In this document: one piece after another, positions 1 to 8,160 of the stretch
Layout: the number at the start of each line of letters is the position of its first letter
How positions within the stretch are numbered: position 1 is the stretch's first letter
NCBI GenBank assembly: GCA_017645245.1
Contig: JAGCPG010000126.1
Location: 1 to 53,116 of the forward strand
Origin: Bacteroidales bacterium
GTDB taxonomy: Bacteria; Bacteroidota; Bacteroidia; Bacteroidales; F082
DNA: 53,116 nt
Reading direction: 5' to 3'
Position numbers and translations under genes: made by a program
The notes under the pieces: model-generated
Seen by the model: the letters and a program-made list of their open reading frames with translations, nothing else
What the model was told of the DNA's origin: nothing
Database searches by the model: none

Positions 1-333
1 CTGATAATGAACCCTCAGTCGGCCAACGGCTTCGGAGTTCTGTTGTGTCGTTCTGGTGGCAGTGAGTGCGCCGCAGCCATTGTCCGCCTTCGGTTAATAC
101 TCTCCTACCCTTGCAATGTTATCATTCATGGGGCTGCCTGTCTGCCAAAGGCTGCGGGGTAAGAGTGTCACCCTTTTGTGGCCGCTTCTGTGCCGCAGCC
201 TTCGTCAGCCAATCAGACTCCAACAAGGAAAGAAGCATTGGACAACAAAAAACATCTTTATCCAATGCTCTATCCAAAGAAAAAGTCTATCTTTGCAACT
301 GCTCCATAATCACGAGATGCGGAGTTCGTTAAC
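1..333. other. gene-poor, structured DNA at the left edge
   Basis: I see no convincing gene here. Two open frames exist on the plus strand, but their products are Cys/Arg-rich and resemble no family I know. The stretch holds a perfect 10-bp inverted repeat (AAGGCTGCGG at 148-157, CCGCAGCCTT at 193-202). It also holds a second GCCGCAGCC at 70-78, so the region could fold. It sits just beyond the 3' end of an integrase gene and is probably the edge or inside of an integrated element whose body lies left of the window. That placement is inference. Confidence 0.4.
288..295 (+). promoter_or_regulatory. candidate -7 promoter box TATCTTTG
   Basis: The box matches the Bacteroidota -7 consensus TAnnTTTG. 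No clear -33 TTTG box lies at the usual distance. Only about 40 nt separate the box from the hairpin at 334-372 and no gene lies between, so any transcript would be very short. Confidence 0.3.
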
Positions 334-373
334 AAAAGGAAGCCGATAGCCACTTTAACTCGGCTTCCTTTTT
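334..373. terminator. bidirectional intrinsic terminator
   Basis: A 13-bp perfect stem pairs AAAAGGAAGCCGA (334-346) with TCGGCTTCCTTTT (360-372) around a 13-nt loop. T-runs lie on both sides in the matching senses. It directly abuts the stop codon of the minus-strand integrase gene and should terminate it. In the plus direction it would end anything started from the box at 288. Confidence 0.75.
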
Positions 374-1875
374 TAAAGTGAACTTATCATCTTTTGTTTC
401 GTTTCATTGCTGACCTTTCGGTACCGCGAAATTGCTTTGCTGCCTTCCGCATGACCGCTCATCGCTGCGATATCAGCTTCCCTATAGCCAGCCTCATATA
501 AATTTCCGCAAAAGTTCCTACGCCCCATGTGACTGCTCGCCACCTCCGATAGCTTGACCTGCTTTTCCAACCTGGTCACGGGATCGAGTATAGAAACCGT
601 ATGGTCAATTTCAGGCACTGCTTTGAACATCTCCTTTATTAATACATTGTACCTTTGATCAGTTCCGAAAGGCAACAGTCTATCATCTTCCAGATTGCTA
701 TATCTTTCCAAGATGATTTTAGCCGTGGGATGCAAAGGGATCGTCACCAACTTGCCACTCTTGTTTTTCGTCTTTCCAGCCACATATTGAAGGTATTCAC
801 CGTCCACAATATTCGACTTCTTAAGCCTCTTTAAATCACCGATACGGCAACCCACAAGCGATTGGAACACAAAAATATCCCTTTGCACGGCCAATTCCGG
901 GTTGCTGCTGAAATCAGCTTCAAAGAGTTTATTTCTATCCTCATTGGAAAAGAAATACGGTGTTCCGTAAATTGACTGCTCCACGGGGAAGGTCGCAAAA
1001 ACATCTTCTACTTTGGCCTTCTGAATCCTAATTAGCCAATGCCAAAACGCTTTCATGTACTTGAAATGAACCGCCACCGTGTTCAAACTGCGTTTATACA
1101 CTCCCCTATAGAGCACATAGTCATAACCTTCATAAATATACTCGTAACGTTTCAAAGGCACCCTCTTTTCAACGGTCTTCATACATTTTTTATACACACC
1201 CTTGGTTACTTGAACCGTTTCCCAAAGGTCACACTCATTGACAATGAAATGCCGGAAATCATACAAGCCGGCCGTCGTCAAATCTTTCACACGATACCGC
1301 TTGCCTTGGTATTTCTCCATCCTATCCCAGATGCCCCAGCAGGTGAAATAGGTCTTGTGGCGCACCTCTACGATAACTCCGTTTTTGAGCTGCTCATCAA
1401 TGAAGCATTTGAAAGCGTCAAGCAGATACCAGTTCTCAATTTTTGCCATTTCCCTCTTTTGCACCGCAATCTCTTTGGCCTTCTGCGCCCTGCTCCCCAT
1501 CCTCCATGAATTGACCGATGTCGTTTCGCCATTGATAACAACATCCTCCTTTTCGGCATTCCACTCCACATCCTTCAGCCAAGTTGTCAACGAGTCCGGC
1601 TTCAAATCATCCTCGTTCGTTTTTTCCCAACAGCGAATCAAATACGATGTCAATTGGTTCAACCTATCCCTAATCTCCTCGCAATCGTCGCCATACTTGT
1701 TCACTTTCTTGCCTTTGGGCATCCCCTTCTCACTATCCCAGTTTCCTGCGGTAATGAAGATTCCCGTAGCTGCCCTTTTCACGAAATTTCTGTTACCGCT
1801 GAAACGTAGTTGAATTTCGCCCCTTTCGTCATCTTTCTCGATGAACCTCGAAAGGTAATACTTGATAGTTGCCAT
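373..1875 (-). CDS. tyrosine-type site-specific integrase
   Basis: A 500-residue tyrosine recombinase of the kind found on Bacteroidota integrative elements. It has an N-terminal arm-type DNA-binding region, a middle SAM-like core-binding region and a C-terminal catalytic domain. The catalytic set looks complete: Arg in VGCRIGDL (about 345), H449-x-x-R452 in SSHMGRR, H475 in SGHAEG and nucleophile Tyr485 in SRYRKV. It should cut and join attachment sites to integrate or excise an element. No excisionase, relaxase or phage gene is visible, so the rest of the element probably lies left of the window, or this is a remnant with a working-looking integrase. The start follows a -7 box at 1946-1953 on the same strand. 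Confidence 0.93.
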   Translation of the reverse strand: MATIKYYLSRFIEKDDERGEIQLRFSGNRNFVKRAATGIFITAGNWDSEKGMPKGKKVNKYGDDCEEIRDRLNQLTSYLIRCWEKTNEDDLKPDSLTTWLKDVEWNAEKEDVVINGETTSVNSWRMGSRAQKAKEIAVQKREMAKIENWYLLDAFKCFIDEQLKNGVIVEVRHKTYFTCWGIWDRMEKYQGKRYRVKDLTTAGLYDFRHFIVNECDLWETVQVTKGVYKKCMKTVEKRVPLKRYEYIYEGYDYVLYRGVYKRSLNTVAVHFKYMKAFWHWLIRIQKAKVEDVFATFPVEQSIYGTPYFFSNEDRNKLFEADFSSNPELAVQRDIFVFQSLVGCRIGDLKRLKKSNIVDGEYLQYVAGKTKNKSGKLVTIPLHPTAKIILERYSNLEDDRLLPFGTDQRYNVLIKEMFKAVPEIDHTVSILDPVTRLEKQVKLSEVASSHMGRRNFCGNLYEAGYREADIAAMSGHAEGSKAISRYRKVSNETKQKMISSL

Positions 1876-1945
1876 AATTTTGAAATGTTTAATTGTTCGT
1901 TAACTGTCCGAATCAAAGGGTAGCCACCCCCTTCAATAGACAATG

Positions 1946-1953
1946 CAAAGATA
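1946..1953 (-). promoter_or_regulatory. integrase promoter -7 box (TATCTTTG on minus strand)
   Basis: CAAAGATA on the plus strand reads TATCTTTG on the minus strand, about 70 bp upstream of the integrase start. A GTTGAC sequence that could serve as the -33 element lies 22 bp further upstream, inside the direct repeats at 1972-1990. Confidence 0.5.
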
Positions 1954-1971
1954 AGTAAAAAATCTTAATCC

Positions 1972-1990
1972 GTGTCAACGCTGTGTCAAC
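1972..1990. repeat. GTGTCAAC direct repeat pair
   Basis: GTGTCAAC occurs at 1972-1979 and 1983-1990, one helical turn apart (11 bp start to start). The pair overlaps the -33 region of the integrase promoter. It could be an operator for an element regulator or a pair of arm-type integrase binding sites; the sequence alone cannot decide. The rest of the 298-bp spacer 1876-2173 is AT-rich with no gene that I can see. Confidence 0.4.
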
Positions 1991-2158
1991 CAAACACGAT
2001 TTTTTGAACAATCATAGTAATTTATTATCAGTCTAAACAACACTTGAACTAATAATATAATACTGATTTTCAATTAATTAAATAAGCAATAGAACTCGTC
2101 AACACATTTACGAATATCAATGTAAAATCATTTCTCGATTCCTAGTGGGGCTACAGGA

Positions 2159-2173
2159 GGACAGAATCTGTCC
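2159..2173. repeat. 15-bp palindrome after xth stop
   Basis: GGACAGA-A-TCTGTCC is a perfect 7-bp dyad directly abutting the xth stop codon. Nearby CTACAGG and CCCTACA extend the partial symmetry. It lacks a T-run, so it is not a classic terminator. It may act as a 3'-end stem or belong to a dispersed REP-like family; only one copy is in this window. Confidence 0.4.
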
Positions 2174-2935
2174 CTACACAAGATCCAGTACAATCGGGCA
2201 ATGGTCCGAGTGCATTACTTCAGGGAGAATGTCAACAGCGTTGATGTTCTCCTTTAAGTTTTCGGTAACCATGTGATAATCGATACGCCAGCCAAGGTTT
2301 TTGGCACGAGCACCAGCCCGAAAACTCCACCAACTGTAGCGATTGGGGTCTTTCACCAGCTGACGGAAGCTGTCGATGTAACCATCGCTGAGAAAGTCGG
2401 TCATCCATTGGCGCTCTTCCGGCAGGAAGCCTGATGAAGTGTCGTGTTTTCTCGGGTTGTTGATGTCGATGTCCTCGTGGCAGATGTTATAGTCGCCCGA
2501 AAGCACTAGCTTGGGGCGCTTTTTCCGCAATTGATTGACATATTGGCGGAAGAAGTCTAGCCACACCATCTTGAAAGCCTGGCGCTCATCGCCTGTAGTG
2601 CCTGAGGGGTGATACACGCTGACCACCGAGAGGTCGCCGAAATCGGCACGCAGGAAACGGCCTTCGCTGTCGTAAAGCGGGTTGTCCATGCCGTAAACCA
2701 CGTTATCCGGCGTCTGTTTGGTGATCAAACCCACGCCACTATAGCCCTTTTTCTGGGCCGGAAACCAATAATGATGGTAACCCATGGCCTCAAAGTCGAT
2801 CAGGGGGATCTGGTCGGGTGTGGCCTTCAGTTCCTGAAAACAAAGCACATCAGGTTGGAATTCGTTGATCCATTGCAACAGGCCCTTGCCGATGGCAGAG
2901 CGGATGCCATTGACGTTATAGCTGACGATTTTCAT
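2174..2935 (-). CDS. xth: exodeoxyribonuclease III
   Basis: A 253-residue exonuclease III/AP endonuclease of the EEP superfamily. It nicks DNA 5' of abasic sites and digests 3' ends in base excision repair, using a divalent metal. Conserved positions are visible: Asn7 in NVNG, metal-binding Glu35 in FQELKA, the GDYN motif near 148, and SDH at 243-245 close to the C-terminus. Length is typical. The gene is transcribed alone, divergently from the chloride channel gene. Upstream a TATCTTCG box (minus strand, near 2953-2960) is one mismatch from the Bacteroidota -7 consensus. Nothing looks unusual in the protein. Confidence 0.95.
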   Translation of the reverse strand: MKIVSYNVNGIRSAIGKGLLQWINEFQPDVLCFQELKATPDQIPLIDFEAMGYHHYWFPAQKKGYSGVGLITKQTPDNVVYGMDNPLYDSEGRFLRADFGDLSVVSVYHPSGTTGDERQAFKMVWLDFFRQYVNQLRKKRPKLVLSGDYNICHEDIDINNPRKHDTSSGFLPEERQWMTDFLSDGYIDSFRQLVKDPNRYSWWSFRAGARAKNLGWRIDYHMVTENLKENINAVDILPEVMHSDHCPIVLDLV

Positions 2936-3005
2936 ATCTTTTCTTAAATGTGAGGCGAAGATACGGATTTTTTCCTATTTTAGCAGCCAGAAAAGAGCTT
3001 TTATT

Positions 3006-4781
3006 GTGAAACAAAGCATCAGCCAACGGATCGATCGTTTCAATGAATGGCGTCAATCACACCTGACCAACGCACAGTTCCTGCTGTTTTTGAGTGTCCC
3101 TACGGGGTTTTTGGCAGGATTGGCGGCCATCGTCATCAAGAAGTCAGCACACGGCATCCGCGATTTGGTATTGGGCATCCATTTCGAATATTCCCATCTG
3201 CTCTATTTCGTTTATCCCGCCATTGGCATCCTGCTGACCCTGTGTTTCTGCAAGTTTATCCTTCGTAAAGAGATCGGGCACGGCATCCCAGGCATTTTGT
3301 ATGCCATCCGAAAGAAAAAAGGCGAAGTCAGCAAGCACAGCATGTGGTCGACCATCATCGCCAGTGCCCTGACAGTAGGTTTCGGCGGATCAGTCGGTTT
3401 GGAAGGTCCATCGGTATCCACCGGCGCCTCCATCGGTGCCAATCTGGCCCGTTGGCTGAAACTGGAATACAAACAGGTGATCATGCTCATCGGCATGGGC
3501 GGTGCAGGGGCTTTGGCGGCCATCTTCCAAGCTCCCATGACAGGCATCTTCTTCGCTTTGGAGGTGCTGATGATCGACCTCACCTTGGGATCGCTGATTC
3601 CCATCATCTGCTCAACGTTCATCGCCATCCTGACATCCTACTGGTTCTTGGGTCAGGCGGTGGAGTACCATGCCGTCATCAACGAGGGCTTCATCCCCGC
3701 CAACGCCTTGTATTACATTGGATTAGGAATATTCGTCGGCCTCATTTCCGCCTATTTCCTGAGGGTCACCTTCGGCATGGAGAAACGCTTTAAGGCCATT
3801 GCCTCGCCTTGGAAACGCTTCTTGATCGGTGCCACTTTGCTTGGTGTGTTGATCTATCTCTTCCCCGCCCTCTACGGCGAAGGCTACGAAGCCATCAACT
3901 CCGCCTTGCGCGGCGACTATAGCCCCATTTACGAAAACCCGTTCTTCGCAGGATTGCAGCAGCACGAGTGGACCATCCTGATCCTGCTGGCGGCCATCAT
4001 CTTGCTGAAGGCTTTCGCCACTGCCTTGACCTTTGGCGCAGGCGGCGTAGGCGGCACCTTCGCTCCCGCACTGTTCATCGGCGCCTTCTCCGGACTGCTG
4101 TTTGCCCTCAGCATGAAATACATCGGACTCCGCGAGCTCGATCCCGCCAAATTCGCCTTGGTCGGCATGAGCGGCCTCGTCGCCGGCATGCTTCACGCAC
4201 CCTTGACGGGCATCTTCCTCATCGCTGAGATCACCAATGGCTATTCGCTCATCGTGCCCCTGATGATCGTCTCCGCCTTATCCTATTTTGTCAACCGAAT
4301 CTTCTTCAAACACTCGGTCTATACCAATGCCGTTGCCGAACATGGCGTGGAGGTGACGCACAACAAAGATGTCAGCATCCTGAGCATGATGACCATCAAC
4401 AATCTCATTGAGACTAACTTCAGCAAGGTCAAGCGGGGCTCCACCCTAGGCGATCTGATCCCCGTCATCGCCGCTTCAAGGCGCAATATTTTCCCCGTGG
4501 TCGACAAGGACGGCACCTTCTGCGGCCATGTGCTGTTCGACGACATCCGCAGCGTGATGTTCGACCAAACCCTCTACGAACAACCCATCGAAGAGTTCAC
4601 CGTCATCCCCGAATACCTCATCCAACCCGAGGATTCGATGGAAGCCGTGGTCAAGAAATTCCAGGTCTCTGGCAAATACAACATCCCCGTGGTTGAGAAC
4701 GGAAAATACCTCGGCTACATCTCCAGAGCCAACATGTTTTCGACCTATCGGAAGACCTTAAGCGAAATTTCTGAGGATTAA
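3006..4781 (+). CDS. ClC-family chloride channel/antiporter with CBS pair
   Basis: A 591-residue ClC-type anion channel or Cl-/H+ antiporter with about ten hydrophobic segments, followed by two CBS domains (about 460-585). Selectivity motifs are visible: GHGIPG at 91-96, GLEGP at 131-135 with the gating Glu133, and GGTFAP near 350. CBS pairs usually bind adenine nucleotides and regulate transport. The only in-frame start near the conserved N-terminus is GTG at 3006; an ATG at 3042 is out of frame. Whether it is a channel or an antiporter cannot be settled here. It is followed 48 bp later by the M23 peptidase gene, which has its own promoter-like box. Confidence 0.9.
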   Translation: MKQSISQRIDRFNEWRQSHLTNAQFLLFLSVPTGFLAGLAAIVIKKSAHGIRDLVLGIHFEYSHLLYFVYPAIGILLTLCFCKFILRKEIGHGIPGILYAIRKKKGEVSKHSMWSTIIASALTVGFGGSVGLEGPSVSTGASIGANLARWLKLEYKQVIMLIGMGGAGALAAIFQAPMTGIFFALEVLMIDLTLGSLIPIICSTFIAILTSYWFLGQAVEYHAVINEGFIPANALYYIGLGIFVGLISAYFLRVTFGMEKRFKAIASPWKRFLIGATLLGVLIYLFPALYGEGYEAINSALRGDYSPIYENPFFAGLQQHEWTILILLAAIILLKAFATALTFGAGGVGGTFAPALFIGAFSGLLFALSMKYIGLRELDPAKFALVGMSGLVAGMLHAPLTGIFLIAEITNGYSLIVPLMIVSALSYFVNRIFFKHSVYTNAVAEHGVEVTHNKDVSILSMMTINNLIETNFSKVKRGSTLGDLIPVIAASRRNIFPVVDKDGTFCGHVLFDDIRSVMFDQTLYEQPIEEFTVIPEYLIQPEDSMEAVVKKFQVSGKYNIPVVENGKYLGYISRANMFSTYRKTLSEISED

Positions 4782-4795
4782 ATTCAATTTTTTCG

Positions 4796-4803
4796 TACTT
4801 TTG
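4796..4803 (+). promoter_or_regulatory. -7 box TACTTTTG upstream of M23 peptidase
   Basis: This matches TAnnTTTG. Transcription would begin near 4810, almost on top of an ATG at 4812. That favours the downstream ATG at 4830, which begins a normal signal peptide, as the true start of the peptidase. Confidence 0.5.
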
Positions 4804-4829
4804 TCGTTTTAATGCCAAGAAAACTTGCC

Positions 4830-5891
4830 ATGAAAAAGCTGGTTGCACTCCTCATATTCCTCTTTTCCGCTGTCGCACTACACGCTCAAATCCAAGATAC
4901 CGTCAAGCAACCCAATTGGTTCGAACGCGTTTTTCTCGGGCGTTCGGTCGTCGTTCATGACACCGTATATATCGTTGTTCATGACTACGAGGACGAGGAA
5001 GAGTGCGATGAGGATGACGAGGAGACCAGTGGCATCATCGGATTGCCCATCGACACCTTGAGCACCGATGACAAATTCCTGAAAGTCATTCTTTTCGATA
5101 ACGGATCATGGGTTTATTACGACATCCCGAAGCCTGAGCTGCCTGATTTCATCAGCAACGACCACTGGATGACCGACCAAGTGCATGCCTATTACGATGT
5201 CAACGTCAAGGACCTGCCCGAGGAGTTGGATTTAACCTTATGCGACTCTGTTCATGGCTGGTGCATCCCCGGCCAGGGGAAGCTGGTCTCTCCCTACAAG
5301 GTGCGCAAAGGCCACAAGCACCAAGGCGTGGACTTGGGCGTAGGCTTCGGCAACCCCATCTATGCCGCTTTCGACGGAGTCGTTAGGGTGGCGTTGCCTC
5401 CACGACTCACAGGAGGTTACGGCAACGTGGTGGTGCTGCGGCACGCCAATGGTTTGGAAACCTATTACGGCCATCTGACCAATTACATCGTTGAGGCAGG
5501 TGAACTGGTGAAAGCCGGCGAGGTGATCGGCTATTGCGGCTCCACAGGTCGCTCCACGGGACCCCACCTCCATTTCGAAACCCGTTACATGGGCCAGTCT
5601 TTCGATCCCGAGCGCATCTTCGACTTCCAGGAAGGCACCTTGCGCGACACTGTTTTTACCCTGAAAAAGCACTACTTCAGCATCTATTCGCATGAGGGAC
5701 AGAGCGACAAGGAGTCGGAAATCGCCTCCACGCAAGTGGCACCCAAGAATGTAACCTACAAGGTTAAGAAAGGCGATACCCTTAGCAGCATCGCCAAGAA
5801 ATACGGCACCACCGTGTCGAAAATCTGCAAACTGAACGGCATCAGCGAAAAGAAAACCTTGAAGATCGGCCAAAAACTCATTGTACAGTAA
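4830..5891 (+). CDS. M23-family metallopeptidase with C-terminal LysM
   Basis: About 353 residues. An N-terminal signal peptide (MKKLVALLIF then a small-residue cleavage region) is followed by an acidic stretch near residues 55-70. A peptidase M23/LytM domain follows with the zinc motif HxxxD in HQGVD (about 165) and HLHF (about 246). A single LysM domain (about 305-353) would bind peptidoglycan. It is expected to cleave peptide cross-links in cell-wall peptidoglycan in the periplasm. An in-frame ATG at 4812 would add six residues ahead of the signal peptide, but the -7 box at 4796-4803 makes it less likely. The gene lies 11 bp upstream of gmk, so the two may be cotranscribed. Confidence 0.9.
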   Translation: MKKLVALLIFLFSAVALHAQIQDTVKQPNWFERVFLGRSVVVHDTVYIVVHDYEDEEECDEDDEETSGIIGLPIDTLSTDDKFLKVILFDNGSWVYYDIPKPELPDFISNDHWMTDQVHAYYDVNVKDLPEELDLTLCDSVHGWCIPGQGKLVSPYKVRKGHKHQGVDLGVGFGNPIYAAFDGVVRVALPPRLTGGYGNVVVLRHANGLETYYGHLTNYIVEAGELVKAGEVIGYCGSTGRSTGPHLHFETRYMGQSFDPERIFDFQEGTLRDTVFTLKKHYFSIYSHEGQSDKESEIASTQVAPKNVTYKVKKGDTLSSIAKKYGTTVSKICKLNGISEKKTLKIGQKLIVQ

Positions 5892-5902
5892 TCTTCGAAA
5901 CC

Positions 5903-6475
5903 ATGAATAAAGGCAAACTATTGATATTCTCAGCCCCTTCGGGCTCCGGCAAGACCACATTAGTCAACTATTTGCGTGAAGAGATCCCTGAAATTGCTTT
6001 TTCGGTGTCAGCCACCACCCGAGCTCCCCGCGGCACGGAACAAAACGGAGTGGAATACTATTTCATGAGTCTCGAGGAATTCAAGCAACGTGTTGACAAT
6101 GACGAGTTTCTGGAGTGGCAGGAAGTGTATCCTGGCCGCTGCTACGGCACCTTGAAGGCTGTGGTGGAACAGATGCAGGAACAAGGCCTGCATGTGGCCT
6201 TTGACGTGGACGTGGTGGGCGGCACCAACATCAAGAAGTTCTATGGCGACGAGGCGCTGTCCATCTTCATCCAAGCACCTTCCATCGAGGCTTTGCGTGA
6301 GCGCTTGGTGGGCCGTCAGACCGACTCGATGGAGGAGATTGAGAAACGTCTGGCCAAAGCCGATTGGGAGATGAACTTCGCCAAGGGCAAGTTCGATTGC
6401 ACCATCATCAACGACGACTTGGAGACCGCCAAGCATGACATCCTTGAAGCCGTTCAAAAATTCATCGAACAATGA
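5903..6475 (+). CDS. gmk: guanylate kinase
   Basis: A 190-residue guanylate kinase that phosphorylates GMP to GDP with ATP. The P-loop APSGSGKT is at residues 11-18. It is followed by the GMP-binding region with SATTRAPR and GVEYYF, and a lid segment with RLVGRQTDSMEEIEKRL. Length is normal. Its stop codon overlaps the nadD start by 4 nt (ATGA), a sign of translational coupling. From memory, yicC often sits just upstream of gmk in related genomes. Here it is about 18 kb away and inverted. Confidence 0.97.
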   Translation: MNKGKLLIFSAPSGSGKTTLVNYLREEIPEIAFSVSATTRAPRGTEQNGVEYYFMSLEEFKQRVDNDEFLEWQEVYPGRCYGTLKAVVEQMQEQGLHVAFDVDVVGGTNIKKFYGDEALSIFIQAPSIEALRERLVGRQTDSMEEIEKRLAKADWEMNFAKGKFDCTIINDDLETAKHDILEAVQKFIEQ

Positions 6476-7050
6476 AGATCGGCATCTATTCCGGATCCTT
6501 CAACCCCGTGCATCACGGCCACGTGATGTTGGCCAATTATTTGGTGGAGTTTTCCGACCTTGATGAGCTGTGGTTTGTGGTTTCGCCGCAGAATCCCTTG
6601 AAAAAAAGGGAGGATCTGATGAAGGACGAAGACCGCCTGAAGATGGTGGAACTGGCTTTGGAAGGTGACTCGCGACTGAAGGTTTCGGATATTGAGATGT
6701 CGTTGCCCCTGCCCTCCTACACCATCAATACCTTACGGGCTTTGTCTTCGCAATATCCTGACGATCAGTTTGTTTTCATCTGCGGCATGGATAGCTTGCA
6801 AGGCATGCATCGCTGGCGCGAATACCAAGCCATCCTCGACGGCTATGAGCTCTTGGTCTTCCCTCGCAAAGGCTACGATGGTGGCGAGTTGATCCGTCAT
6901 CCCCATGTAAAGGTGTTGGAGACCCCCGTCATTGAGGTGTCGTCAACGTTCATCAGAAACAGCATGAAGGCAGGCAAGGACGTGCGGCATTTCATGCCAG
7001 AGAAGGCTTACCAATACCTTATTTCATCCGGAGCAGTTTTGTCATTTTGA
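6472..7050 (+). CDS. nadD: nicotinate-nucleotide adenylyltransferase
   Basis: A 192-residue nucleotidyltransferase of the NadD family that makes deamido-NAD from nicotinate mononucleotide and ATP. The N-terminal GSFNPVHHGH (8-17) contains the HxGH catalytic signature. SSTFIR near residue 165 corresponds to the ISSTxxR motif. It overlaps gmk by 4 nt at its start. At its 3' end it overlaps the convergent holB by 32 nt, with no terminator in between. Confidence 0.95.
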   Translation: MKIGIYSGSFNPVHHGHVMLANYLVEFSDLDELWFVVSPQNPLKKREDLMKDEDRLKMVELALEGDSRLKVSDIEMSLPLPSYTINTLRALSSQYPDDQFVFICGMDSLQGMHRWREYQAILDGYELLVFPRKGYDGGELIRHPHVKVLETPVIEVSSTFIRNSMKAGKDVRHFMPEKAYQYLISSGAVLSF

Positions 7051-8152
7051 AGCTCGTGTCGAGGAAGATGATAGGCGCGTAACCGTTGCGCTCAATTTGT
7101 CGTGAAGCCTCTTCCAAAAGGTCGGCAATCTGAATGATATTGGCAGGTTTCACAAACGGCGCGAATCCTGAATTGAACTTCTTTTCCTCTTCGGGAAGCA
7201 TCACCAACTGAGCCAGATTGTTGTTGAACAACAACGAGTTGCGCACAATGTTCAATCCATAATCCAACAGCTGTTTTTGCCTTTCACGGCCGATGCTCTT
7301 GATGTTGTTTGAGAAGTCGATCAGCTCGCTGACTGCGGCCCTGAAGCATAGTCGCATCCATTGCTGGAAGGTATGGAAGTAATACTTCTGATCCTCGGCG
7401 TCCTTCACCAGCTCGATGGCTTTGATCCAACTGCCGTCCGCCACGATGGCCGCATCCGAAGCCTGTTGGTCAGTGCATCCCAGCCGCTGCATCAAAGCGT
7501 TTTTGAGCGTCTCCTGCCCGATGCGAGGCACCTTTACCAGCGAGGTGCGCGATCTGATCGTGGCCAGCAGCTCCTCTTGGTCTTCGGCGATCAAGATGAA
7601 CAGCGTCTTCTCTGGCGGTTCTTCCAAAAGCTTCAGCAGCTTGTTGGCGGTATCCACGCGCATCTTCTCGGCCATCCATATAATGGCGATCTTGTATTCG
7701 CCTTCGTAGGCCTTGAAGCTCAACTTTCGCAAAAGCGTCGCCGCGTCGCGCACCGAAATATAGCCCTGCTTGTTCTCCACCTCGAGGAACTCGTACCACG
7801 AGGAAGCGTCGACATAGCCTTCCTTCTGGGTCACATACTCGCGCCATTCCGTCATGAACAGGTCCGACTCAGGGTTGCTCTTCACGCTCTTGGTGGTGGT
7901 GGAAGGCACTACGAAATGCAAATCAGGGTGCGTCAGTTTGCTGATCTTTTGGCACGACGGGCACACGCCACAGCTATCGGTAGCCGAACGATGCGGACAC
8001 AGGATGTATTGGGCATATGCCAAGGCCAGCGGAAGTTTTCCGTTTCCGGCGGGACCCAAAAATAGCTGGGCATGAGGCACTCGATTCTCTTGAACGCTGA
8101 GAATCAGCTTCCGCTTCACTTCGTCTTGACCGACGATGTCCTTGAATTGCAT
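7019..8152 (-). CDS. holB: DNA polymerase III delta' subunit
   Basis: A 377-residue AAA+ clamp-loader subunit (delta'/gamma-like). It helps load the sliding clamp at the replication fork. The P-loop-like GPAGNGK at 33-39 is followed by Leu-Pro instead of the usual Thr/Ser, in keeping with delta' lacking ATPase activity. A zinc cluster is visible as Cys52, Cys61, Cys64 and Cys67. The sensor-1-like region has the loader-type SRT motif. The gene follows the TANFOR-like gene by 8 bp and may be cotranscribed with it. Its last 32 nt overlap the convergent nadD. Confidence 0.9.
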   Translation of the reverse strand: MQFKDIVGQDEVKRKLILSVQENRVPHAQLFLGPAGNGKLPLALAYAQYILCPHRSATDSCGVCPSCQKISKLTHPDLHFVVPSTTTKSVKSNPESDLFMTEWREYVTQKEGYVDASSWYEFLEVENKQGYISVRDAATLLRKLSFKAYEGEYKIAIIWMAEKMRVDTANKLLKLLEEPPEKTLFILIAEDQEELLATIRSRTSLVKVPRIGQETLKNALMQRLGCTDQQASDAAIVADGSWIKAIELVKDAEDQKYYFHTFQQWMRLCFRAAVSELIDFSNNIKSIGRERQKQLLDYGLNIVRNSLLFNNNLAQLVMLPEEEKKFNSGFAPFVKPANIIQIADLLEEASRQIERNGYAPIIFLDTSFKMTKLLRMK

Positions 8153-8160
8153 AGTGGCGT

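Noticed and set aside
66-349. Two overlapping plus-strand open frames at the left edge
   Set aside because: Short, Cys/Arg-rich, mutually overlapping in different frames, no family resemblance and no start signal. Left as non-coding.
373-1875. Prophage
   Set aside because: Only an integrase is visible. No capsid, tail, terminase or lysis gene is in the window, so a phage cannot be claimed.
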